Assembly (NCBI GenBank): GCA_005402585.1
Contig: BIFP01000052.1
Location: forward strand, 62,001 to 126,000
Direction: 5' to 3'
Origin: Micromonosporaceae bacterium KJ-029
Lineage (GTDB): Bacteria; Actinomycetota; Actinomycetes; Mycobacteriales; Micromonosporaceae
DNA: 64,000 nt
Part shown: in pieces, positions 57,186-64,000 of the stretch
How positions within the stretch are numbered: position 1 is the stretch's first letter
Layout: the number at the start of each line of letters is the position of its first letter
Translations under genes and position numbers: made by a program
Notes under the pieces: generated by a model
Told to the model about the DNA's origin: nothing
The model's database searches: none
What the model saw: only the letters and a program-made list of their open reading frames with translations

Positions 57186-60100
57186 ATGTCGCTGCTCGCC
57201 AGATTCAGCCTCGCCAACCGGGGGCTGGTAGCCCTCATCGCGGTGGTGACCACGGCGTTTGGTGCGTACGCCGTACCGTCGCTGAAGCAGCAACTCCTGC
57301 CGTCGCTGGAGTTTCCCGCCGCGTTCATCGTGGCCCAGTACCCCGGCGCCGCGCCGGAGGTCGTCGAGTCCCAGGTCACCGAGCCGATCGAGAACAGCCT
57401 GCGGGGCATCCCCGCGCTCGAAACTGTGATCTCGACCTCCCGGGAGGGACTCACCAGCATCCAGGTGCGGTACGAGTTCGGCACCGACCTGGACGACGTG
57501 GTCAGCAGGATGCAGACCGCGCTGAACCGCACCCGGCTGCCTGAGGGCGTCGATCCGCAGGTGATCGCGGGCAGCACCGACGACCTGCCGGCCGTGGTGC
57601 TGGCCGCGACCGGCGGTGGTGACGAGCGCGCCCTGGCCGGGAAGCTGCGCGACACCGTGGTGCCCGAACTGGAGGCGATCGAGGGTGTCCGGAGCGCCGA
57701 GCTGACCGGTGTCCGGGGCGACCTCGTGGTGATCACGCCGGATCCGGCGAAGCTGGCCAAGGCGAAGGTGCAGCCGACGGCGATCGGCACCGCGTTGAAG
57801 GCCAGCGGTGTGGCGGTGCCGGCCGGCGCCGTGCTCGACGGCGACCGGACGCTGCCGGTACAGGTCGGCGCCCCGCTGACCACTCTGGACGAGCTGCGCG
57901 GAGTCGTCGTCGCCCCGCCCGTCGGCAAGGCCGGCCCGGTCCGCCTCGGCGATGTCGCCACCGTCGAGGAGCAGCTCGCCCCGGCCACCGCGATCACCCG
58001 TACCAACGGCCTGGAGAGCCTGGGCATCGCGGTCACCGCGGACCCGGACGGCAACGCGGTGGAGATCTCGCACGCCGTCCGGGAACGGCTCGCCGAGCTG
58101 CGGGCCGCCACCGGTGCCGAGCTGACCGTCGTGCTCGACCAGGCCCCGTTCGTGGAGAAGTCCATCGCGACGCTGACCACCGAGGGTCTGCTGGGCCTGA
58201 TCATGGCCGTGGTGGTCATCCTGGTGTTCCTGCTGTCCGTGCGCTCCACGGTGGTCACCGCGGTCTCCATCCCGCTGTCGGTGGTGGTCGCGCTGCTCGC
58301 ACTGTGGATCGGCGACTACTCGCTCAACCTGCTCACCCTCGGTGCGTTGACCGTCGCGGTTGGCCGGGTGGTGGACGACTCGATCGTCGTACTGGAGAAC
58401 ATCAAGCGCCACCTCACGTACGGCGAGCCGAAGCGGGTGGCGATCCTCACCGCCGTCCGCGAGGTGGCCGGCGCGGTCACCGCCTCCACGCTGACCACGG
58501 TGGCCGTCTTCGCCCCGATCGCACTGGTCGGCGGTTTCGTCGGACAGTTGTTCGCCCCGTTCGCGATCACGGTCACCGTGGCGCTGCTCGCCTCGTTGCT
58601 GGTCTCGCTGACGGTGATCCCGGTGCTCGCATACTGGTTCCTCAAGCCGGTGGCGGGGGCCGACGGCGCCGCGATCCGCCGGGCCGCCGAGGAGCGGGAG
58701 CTGCGCAGCCCGTTGCAGCGGGCGTACCTGCCGGTCATCCGGTTCGCGACCGGGAAGCGGGGGTACCGCTGGGCGACCCTGGCGGTGGGCCTGCTCGTGC
58801 TGGCCGGCACTTTCGGCCTGGCCCGTCAGCTGGAGACCAACTTCCTGGACGACTCCGGCCAGGACACCCTCAACATCCGCCAGGAACTGCCGGTGGGTAC
58901 CGGGCTGGCCGGCACCGACGCGGCGGCCCGCCGGGTCGAGGCGGTGCTGGAGGGCACCCCGGGCGTGGAGTCGTACCAGGTCACCGCCGGTGCCGGGGAC
59001 TCGCCCTGGGCCGGCAGCGCCGGCAACAACGTGGCCAGCTACGCGTTGCGGCTCGGCGGTGACACTGACGCCAGGCAGATGCGCGACGTACTGCGCGAGC
59101 GGCTCGCGGCACTCGGCCCCGAGGCCGGCACGATCACCTTCCCGGCCGGCCAGGGCGGGGCCTCCGCCAACGAGCTGGCGGTGGTGGTCCGGGCCGCCGA
59201 CCCGGAGGTGCTGGCCCGCGCCGCGGCGCAGGCCGAGGCGGCGTTGGCCGGCATCCGGGGCGTCGAGGATGTCTCGACCACCCTGGCCGACCGGGTCCCA
59301 CGGGTCGACGTGACCGTGGACCGGGTCGCCGCCAGCCGGGTCGGACTCACCGAGGCCGCGGTCGGCCAACTCGTCGCGCAGGCGTTCCGCGGTACGCCGC
59401 TGGGCCAGATCAGCCTCGACGGCGGCACCCGCAACGTGGTGCTGCGGCTGTCGGCGACGCCGCCGGTGACGGTGGAGGACCTGCGGGCGCTGCCGGTCGG
59501 CCCGGTGAAGCTGGACTCCATCGCCGACGTGACCGAGGCCGAGGGTCCGCAGCAGGTGCGCCGGATCGACGGCGAGCGCAGCGTCTCGGTGACCGGTACG
59601 GTGACCGGCTCCGACCTCGGCGCGATCAGCACGGAGCTGCAGAGCCGGCTCGACGCGATCGAGGTCCCGGGCGCCACGCTCACCCTCGGCGGCGTCAGCG
59701 CCGAGCAGCAGGAGACCTTCGCCGACCTGGGCCTGGCCGTGCTGGCCGCGATCGCGATCGTGTTCCTGATCATGATGGCGACGTTCCGCAGCGTGGTACA
59801 GGCGCTGATCCTGCTGGTCTCCATCCCGTTCGCGGCCACCGGCGCGGTCGCCCTGCTGCTGGTCAGCGGCACCGCGCTGAGCGTGCCGGCGCTGATCGGC
59901 GTGCTCATGCTGGTCGGCATCGTGGTCACCAACGCGATCGTGCTGCTGGACCTGGTCAATCAGTACCGCGCCCAGGGGCTGGGCGTACGGGAGGCGGTGG
60001 TCGAGGGCGGCCGGCACCGGCTGCGGCCGATCCTGATGACCGCGATCGCCACCATCTTCGCGTTGACGCCGATGGCCTTCGGGCTCACCGGCGAGGGCGG

Positions 60101-60479
60101 CTTCATCTCCCGGCCGCTGGCGATCGTGGTGATCGGCGGGCTGCTCAGCTCCACCCTGCTCACGCTGATCCTGGTGCCCACGCTGTACGCGATGGTGGAG
60201 GACACCAAGGGTTCGTTGCGGGCCTGGCGTCGGCGCCGCTCCGGTGGGGCGCCCGACGGCGAGTCGCGGGACGGCGACGCGGACGGCCCGGAGCCGGGCC
60301 CGGCCGAGCAGCGGGTACCGGTGGGGGCCACTGTGGGCGCCCCGGCTGTCGACGGCCGGAAGCCGGAGAGCCGGCCGGTGCCGGCGGCCCCCTCCGGCGC
60401 GCTGATCGAGGGCACCGACCAGTTCGAGGTGCTCCGGCTGCCGAAGAGCCGCAACTCACCGTTCCCGCCCGCCGAGTAA
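57186..60479 (+). CDS. RND/HAE1-family efflux transporter
   Basis: 1097-aa transporter of the AcrB type. TM1 (about 12-30), a porter domain, TMs 2-6 (about 340-480) with GRVVDDSIVVLENIKRHL containing the Asp-Asp proton relay of TM4, TM7, a second porter domain, and TMs 8-12 (about 840-1005), with GIVVTNAIVLLDLVNQYR. A hydrophilic C-terminal tail of about 90 residues is unusual. RND HAE1 members need no outer membrane partner in actinobacteria. ATG 57186 lies 9 bp after the ABC remnant's stop. It lies in the insertion between thrC and thrB. Confidence 0.93.
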   Translation: MSLLARFSLANRGLVALIAVVTTAFGAYAVPSLKQQLLPSLEFPAAFIVAQYPGAAPEVVESQVTEPIENSLRGIPALETVISTSREGLTSIQVRYEFGTDLDDVVSRMQTALNRTRLPEGVDPQVIAGSTDDLPAVVLAATGGGDERALAGKLRDTVVPELEAIEGVRSAELTGVRGDLVVITPDPAKLAKAKVQPTAIGTALKASGVAVPAGAVLDGDRTLPVQVGAPLTTLDELRGVVVAPPVGKAGPVRLGDVATVEEQLAPATAITRTNGLESLGIAVTADPDGNAVEISHAVRERLAELRAATGAELTVVLDQAPFVEKSIATLTTEGLLGLIMAVVVILVFLLSVRSTVVTAVSIPLSVVVALLALWIGDYSLNLLTLGALTVAVGRVVDDSIVVLENIKRHLTYGEPKRVAILTAVREVAGAVTASTLTTVAVFAPIALVGGFVGQLFAPFAITVTVALLASLLVSLTVIPVLAYWFLKPVAGADGAAIRRAAEERELRSPLQRAYLPVIRFATGKRGYRWATLAVGLLVLAGTFGLARQLETNFLDDSGQDTLNIRQELPVGTGLAGTDAAARRVEAVLEGTPGVESYQVTAGAGDSPWAGSAGNNVASYALRLGGDTDARQMRDVLRERLAALGPEAGTITFPAGQGGASANELAVVVRAADPEVLARAAAQAEAALAGIRGVEDVSTTLADRVPRVDVTVDRVAASRVGLTEAAVGQLVAQAFRGTPLGQISLDGGTRNVVLRLSATPPVTVEDLRALPVGPVKLDSIADVTEAEGPQQVRRIDGERSVSVTGTVTGSDLGAISTELQSRLDAIEVPGATLTLGGVSAEQQETFADLGLAVLAAIAIVFLIMMATFRSVVQALILLVSIPFAATGAVALLLVSGTALSVPALIGVLMLVGIVVTNAIVLLDLVNQYRAQGLGVREAVVEGGRHRLRPILMTAIATIFALTPMAFGLTGEGGFISRPLAIVVIGGLLSSTLLTLILVPTLYAMVEDTKGSLRAWRRRRSGGAPDGESRDGDADGPEPGPAEQRVPVGATVGAPAVDGRKPESRPVPAAPSGALIEGTDQFEVLRLPKSRNSPFPPAE

Positions 60480-60493
60480 CCGGCGCTGCTCGA

Positions 60494-60529
60494 CGACGCC
60501 CCCGGCGGTTCCATCCGCCGGGGGCGTCG
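60494..60529 (+). terminator. Terminator after the RND gene
   Basis: Perfect 15-bp stem CGACGCCCCCGGCGG (60494-60508) / CCGCCGGGGGCGTCG (60515-60529), 6-nt loop, 14 bp after the stop codon. Confidence 0.85.
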
Positions 60530-60569
60530 GCGTGTCCGCGCTGCGACTCAACCGACGAGGACGTGGGAG

Positions 60570-60575
60570 TAGGGT
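60570..60575 (+). promoter_or_regulatory. TAGGGT -10 element of leaderless MFS gene
   Basis: TAGGGT ends 7 nt before GTG 60583, with no ribosome binding site, so transcription and translation probably begin together. Confidence 0.6.
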
Positions 60576-60582
60576 CCGCTCC

Positions 60583-61827
60583 GTGGCGTCCACCCTCTCG
60601 GTCCTTACCCGCAACCGGAACTTTCGCAATCTCTTCCTGGCCGAGTTGGTGGTCTTCGGCGCCGACTGGTTCGTCATGGTGCCGTTGCTGGTGCTGTTGC
60701 CGAAGCTGACCGGCAGCGGGGTGTGGGGCGCGCTGGTGCTCGCCGTGGACACCGGCATCGTGGCGCTGCTGTTGCCGTACACCGGCACCATCGCGGACCG
60801 GTTCGACCGCCGCAAGATCATGATCATTGCGAACGTCGCCGCGCTGGTCGGCGTCCTGCTGCTGCTCGGCGTACGCAGCGCCGGCACGGCCTGGCTGGCG
60901 ATGCTGGGCATCGGCGTGGTCGCGGTGGCCAAGGCGTTCTACTCGCCGGCGGCGCAGGCCGCCCTGCCGAACGTGCTCGACCCGGAGGAACTGGCCGCGG
61001 GGAACGCCGTGGCCGGCTCGGCCTGGGGCACGATGACCATCGTCGGCGCGTCGCTCGGCGGCGTGCTCAGCGCCGCCGCCGGTCCGTACGTCTGCTTCTG
61101 GGTCGGCGCGGTCGGCCTGGTGATCGCCGCGGGCCTGGCGACGCGCATCCGCCGGCCGTTGCAGGCCCCGCGCGAGCCTGGCGCGGCACCGCCGCAGACC
61201 TGGGCGGCCATCCGCGAGGCGCTGGGCTACATCGGGCACCGCCCGCGGGTACTGGCCCTGGTGACGGTGAAGTCGGCGGTCGGCCTGGGCAACGGCGTAC
61301 TGACCGTCTTCCCGCTGCTCGCCGGGGTGTACGGGGTCGGCCCGGTGGGTGCCGGTCTGCTGTTCGCGGTACGCGGCGCGGGCGCGCTGGTCGGCCCGAT
61401 CCTGATGCGCCGGGTGCTGACCAACCGGGCCTGGCTGCTGCCCGGCCTGGCACTGTCCATGTCGGCCTACGGGCTGGCCTATCTCGGCACCTCGGCGGTG
61501 AACTGGTTCCCGCTGGTGCTGGTCCTGGTCTTCGTGGCGCATTTCGCCGGCGGCAGCAACTGGGTGATGTCGAACTTCGCGTTGCAGGGCGAGGTGCCGG
61601 ACAGGTTGCGTGGCCGGGTCTTCGCCACCGACATGATGCTGGCGACCCTGGCGATCTCCGTCAGCCAGCTCGTGGTGGCGGGCGTGGTGGACGTGGTGGA
61701 CGAGCGGATCGTCCTGGCCGGCTGCGGCCTGGTCACCCTCACCTACGCGGTCGGCTGGCGGATCGCCACCCGGCGGCTCTCGCTCACCACGCCGGCCGCG
61801 GCGCCGCAGGGCACCACGGTTCGGTAG
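60583..61827 (+). CDS. MFS transporter
   Basis: 414-aa protein with 12 hydrophobic segments. The loop 2-3 signature is GTIADRFDRRKIMI (about 59-72) and a second half motif lies around DRLRGRVFATDMM (about 340-352). It belongs to the MFS_3/EntS-like drug or siderophore exporters. GTG 60583 is supported by a leaderless -10; the frame upstream overlaps the terminator. It is the last of the three transport genes between thrC and thrB. Confidence 0.88.
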   Translation: MASTLSVLTRNRNFRNLFLAELVVFGADWFVMVPLLVLLPKLTGSGVWGALVLAVDTGIVALLLPYTGTIADRFDRRKIMIIANVAALVGVLLLLGVRSAGTAWLAMLGIGVVAVAKAFYSPAAQAALPNVLDPEELAAGNAVAGSAWGTMTIVGASLGGVLSAAAGPYVCFWVGAVGLVIAAGLATRIRRPLQAPREPGAAPPQTWAAIREALGYIGHRPRVLALVTVKSAVGLGNGVLTVFPLLAGVYGVGPVGAGLLFAVRGAGALVGPILMRRVLTNRAWLLPGLALSMSAYGLAYLGTSAVNWFPLVLVLVFVAHFAGGSNWVMSNFALQGEVPDRLRGRVFATDMMLATLAISVSQLVVAGVVDVVDERIVLAGCGLVTLTYAVGWRIATRRLSLTTPAAAPQGTTVR

Positions 61828-61875
61828 CGCCGTCCCAGGAGTCGGGCGGTGGTCCACCCGGTCCGCCCCGGGCCC

Positions 61876-61881
61876 TAGCAT
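61876..61881 (+). promoter_or_regulatory. TAGCAT -10 element of leaderless thrB
   Basis: TAGCAT ends 6 nt before GTG 61888. No Shine-Dalgarno is present. Having its own promoter, thrB does not depend on the interrupted hom-thrC transcript. Confidence 0.6.
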
Positions 61882-61887
61882 GGGCGC

Positions 61888-62832
61888 GTGCCGACCACCT
61901 TCACCGCCGGCCCGGTCCGGGTCCGGGTCCCCGCCACCAGCGCGAACCTGGGACCCGGCTTCGACGCCCTGGGGCTGGCCCTCGCGCTCTACGACGACGT
62001 GGCCGCCGAGGTGACGCCGGACGGGGTGACGGTGTCGGTGACCGGGGAGGGCGCCGGCGACCTGCCGGTCGACGACGGGCACCTGGTGGTACGCGCCATG
62101 CGGGCGACCTTCGACGCGCTCGGCGGGCAGCCGTCGGGGCTGGCGGTCGAGTGCGTGAACCGCATCCCGCAGGCCCGCGGCCTCGGATCCTCCTCGGCGG
62201 CGATCGTCGCCGGAGTGCTGCTGGCCCGGGCCCTGGTGACGGACGGGTACCGCCACCTCGACGATAGCGCCGCACTGCGCCTGGCCGCCGAGATCGAGGG
62301 GCATCCGGACAATGTCGCGCCCTGCCTGCTCGGCGGCTTCACGGTGGCCTGGACGGAACCGTCCGGCGCGCGGGCGGTGTCGCTGCCGGTGGCCGACGGC
62401 GTACACCTGACGGTCCTCGTACCCGCCGAGCGTGGCCTGACCGCGTCCGCGCGCGCGGCGCTGCCGGCGGTCGTGCCGCACGGCGACGCCGCGTTGAACG
62501 CCGGTCGGGCGGCGCTGCTGGTGCACGCGCTGACCGCGCAGCCGGCGCTGCTGCTGCCGGCCACCGTCGACCGGCTGCACCAGGACTACCGTGCGTCCTC
62601 GATGCCCGGCACGGCGGCCCTGGTCGGCGATCTGCGTGGGGCCGGTGTGGCGGCCGTGGTCAGTGGGGCGGGCCCGACCGTGCTCGCCCTGTCTGAGCTG
62701 CCCGAAGGCTTCAACGTGGGAACAGATTGGGAAGTTCTGCGGTTGCCGGTAGACGTACCCGGCGCACAGGTCGAGCGGGGTAGACTCGGACACGCGGAGC
62801 GGGACCCTGTTGCCGCAGGTCGGAAGAGTTGA
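61888..62832 (+). CDS. thrB: Homoserine kinase
   Basis: 314-aa GHMP kinase phosphorylating homoserine. Motifs: PATSANLGPGFDALGLAL (about 13-30), the ATP-binding IPQARGLGSSSAAIVAG (about 92-108), and the C-terminal VVSGAGPTVLAL (about 253-264). The last 30 residues (ERGRLGHAERDPVAAGRKS) extend beyond the fold. It is separated from thrC by three transport genes, but remains next to rho, as in mycobacteria. Confidence 0.96.
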   Translation: MPTTFTAGPVRVRVPATSANLGPGFDALGLALALYDDVAAEVTPDGVTVSVTGEGAGDLPVDDGHLVVRAMRATFDALGGQPSGLAVECVNRIPQARGLGSSSAAIVAGVLLARALVTDGYRHLDDSAALRLAAEIEGHPDNVAPCLLGGFTVAWTEPSGARAVSLPVADGVHLTVLVPAERGLTASARAALPAVVPHGDAALNAGRAALLVHALTAQPALLLPATVDRLHQDYRASSMPGTAALVGDLRGAGVAAVVSGAGPTVLALSELPEGFNVGTDWEVLRLPVDVPGAQVERGRLGHAERDPVAAGRKS

Positions 62833-63126
62833 TTACGCTCTAGACTTAGCACAGCCGCGAAGCATGCGATCTCCTGCGGGTCGGCGCACCCCCGAAGCTT
62901 TCGGCGGTAAGCCCGTCACCCCTGCCTAGGCCACGCCGCACCGCAGTCTTCACCGGTCGCCGCAGACGGCGAAACCCGCTCACCGGCTCCCTGGTGGGTC
63001 GGGCGACCGACCGGCTGCTGTGTCACAGACTCCCGCGAAGCGTCATGCGAGGCGGGTGCACCGAGGCCGCCCGGCCACCTGTTTGTCGATTCCGGGCAGT
63101 CCCGGCCTATCGAGGGAAGGAATCCA
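62833..63126 (+). promoter_or_regulatory. Long leader before rho
   Basis: 294 bp with no gene. TAGACT (62841-62846) could be a -10. A long-range 8-bp complement CGGTCGCC (62954-62961) / GGCGACCG (63002-63009) and a small CCGAA/TTCGG hairpin could fold in the mRNA. The tail GGGAAGGA is the rho ribosome binding site. A long leader is compatible with autoregulation of rho, as in E. coli, but I see no decisive element. Confidence 0.4.
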
Positions 63127-64000
63127 TTGAGCGACACCACCGACGTGACGTCGGATGTTTCCAACGTCGCTGGCGATGCCACCACCGCTGCCCCTGCCCG
63201 GCGCCGGCGCAGCGGCACGGGCCTGTCGGCGATGCTGCTGCCGGAGCTGCAGAGCCTGGCCGCGTCGCTCGGCATCTCGGGGACGGCTCGCATGCGCAAG
63301 GGCGAGCTGATCAGCGCGATCACCGAGCGGCAGGGCAGCGCTGCCGGGGCCCCTCGACCACGGGCCGAGGTCGCGGCGGCCGCCGCCCCGGTCCGCGAGG
63401 AGGTCCACGCGGAGGTACGCGAGGCGGGTGAACGGCCGGAGGCCGAACGGCGTGCCGCCGAGCAGCCGACGGCGAGCGTCGAGGCCGAGGGCCGTAGCCG
63501 GACCCGGCGCAGCCGGGCCGCCGCGGCGGAGCCCCGGGCGGAGGAGGCCGTCGCCGAAGCCGGCGAGCGGGCCGAGGGCCGGACCGGCCGCGACCGCGGC
63601 GAGCGGGCCGAGCGTGCCGCCGAGCGGGCCGAGCGTGGTGCTGAGCGCGGCGAGCGGGCCGAGCGTGCCGCCGAGCGCGGTGAGCGTGCTGAGCGCGGCG
63701 AGCGTGGCGAGCGGGCCGCTGAGCGCGGCGAGCGGGCCGAGCGCGCTGAGCGTGGCGAGCGGGCCGAGCGGGGCGACCGTGCCGCCGAGCGTGGTGAGCG
63801 CGGGCAGCGTGCCGAGCGGGACAACGACGGCGACGACGAGGGCGAGGGCGGTGGCCGGCGCAGCCGGCGCAGCCGCTTCCGGGACCGTCGGCGGGGCCGT
63901 GGCGAGCGCGGCGAGTCCGGTGGCGACGGCGGCCGCGAGCCGCAGGTCGGCGAGGACGACGTGCTCGTCCCCGTGGCCGGCATCGTCGACGTGCTCGACA
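63127..64000 (+). CDS. rho: Transcription termination factor Rho (N-terminal part)
   Basis: The window ends inside the gene; 291 codons are present. The TTG start at 63127 has GGGAAGGA upstream and gives MSDTTDVTSDVSNVAG. The Rho N-terminal helical domain is recognisable as LSAMLLPELQSLAASLGISG...MRKGELISAITERQ (about 33-69). Next comes an Arg/Glu-rich insert with RAER and RGER repeats (about 145-235) and a basic RRSRRSRFRDRRRGRGERGE tail typical of actinobacterial Rho, before the RNA-binding domain (starting DVLVPVAGIVDVLD). The ATPase core lies beyond the window. Confidence 0.95.
   Translation, partial: MSDTTDVTSDVSNVAGDATTAAPARRRRSGTGLSAMLLPELQSLAASLGISGTARMRKGELISAITERQGSAAGAPRPRAEVAAAAAPVREEVHAEVREAGERPEAERRAAEQPTASVEAEGRSRTRRSRAAAAEPRAEEAVAEAGERAEGRTGRDRGERAERAAERAERGAERGERAERAAERGERAERGERGERAAERGERAERAERGERAERGDRAAERGERGQRAERDNDGDDEGEGGGRRSRRSRFRDRRRGRGERGESGGDGGREPQVGEDDVLVPVAGIVDVLD
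63560..63810 (+). repeat. Arg/Glu-rich in-frame repeats in rho
   Basis: Many short direct repeats of GAGCGGGCCGAGCG and GAGCGTGCC, in codon multiples, encode alternating RAER, GERA and RGER units. The stretch is intrinsically disordered by composition. Confidence 0.85.

Noticed and set aside
55914..60017. 1367-codon open frame on the minus strand opposite the ABC remnant and RND genes
   Set aside because: It is the shadow of high-GC codons in the plus-strand genes; it is rich in His, Arg, Gly and Gln with no domain, and the plus-strand frame has full RND motifs.

Overview
The window is high-GC actinobacterial DNA, very probably from Micromonospora or a close relative (Micromonosporaceae). 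The evidence is pervasive GC-rich third positions, many GTG/TTG starts, many leaderless TAnnnT promoters, the conserved actinobacterial block argS-lysA-hom-thrC-thrB-rho, and intergenic hairpin families that I recall from Micromonosporaceae genomes. This is chromosomal DNA. Both ends cut a gene: kgd on the left (minus strand, lacking only its C-terminus) and rho on the right (only the N-terminal domain is present).

Layout. 0-8.4 kb: kgd, a two-gene ABC transporter, a hotdog-like protein, and an OlsB-like/OlsA-like acyltransferase pair that could make ornithine lipids. 8.4-13.4 kb: an envelope-stress module (response regulator, sensor kinase, HtrA/PepD-type protease) with the same triple 11-bp-phased operator before the regulator and before the protease, then a BON-domain protein. 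13.4-23.8 kb: glycosyltransferase, Ser/Thr protein kinase, patatin, acyltransferase, CutA, a 1205-residue membrane protein, pterin carbinolamine dehydratase and an FHA protein. 23.8-32.8 kb: a DDAH-like hydrolase overlapping an ornithine aminotransferase, an SDR, an endonuclease VIII-like glycosylase, a WGR/beta-propeller protein, a CoA-disulfide-reductase-like enzyme and a YbdK-type glutamate-cysteine ligase. 33-36.7 kb: secreted GH16 glucanase and GH18 chitinase, each with a visible promoter and operator.

36.7-46.5 kb: FabG-like SDR, two small membrane proteins, an oxidoreductase, an Erm-type rRNA methyltransferase behind what looks like a macrolide-sensing translational attenuator, DUF2795, an erythromycin-esterase-like protein, an MMPL transporter with its TetR regulator, and a LigD-type polymerase domain. 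46.5-47.7 kb is a roughly 1-kb relic of an element integrated at tRNA-Arg(CCG). 47.8-50.1 kb holds an IS630-derived protein and a DUF3105-DUF305 pair. 50.2-64 kb is the Arg/Lys/Thr biosynthesis and rho block, interrupted between thrC and thrB by about 6 kb with a broken ABC exporter, an RND pump and an MFS transporter.

The most interesting signals are: (1) the erm leader, with a 24-codon upstream ORF carrying Arg6-Leu7-Arg8 and a chain of mutually exclusive stems ending on the erm ribosome binding site; (2) a dispersed GGGCCC-centred hairpin family lying against stop codons; (3) the shared three-repeat operator of the HtrA stress module; (4) the tRNA-Arg integration relic; (5) the decayed exporter inside the threonine operon. 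All functional statements rest on reading the sequence and on remembered family knowledge; no database searches were possible.
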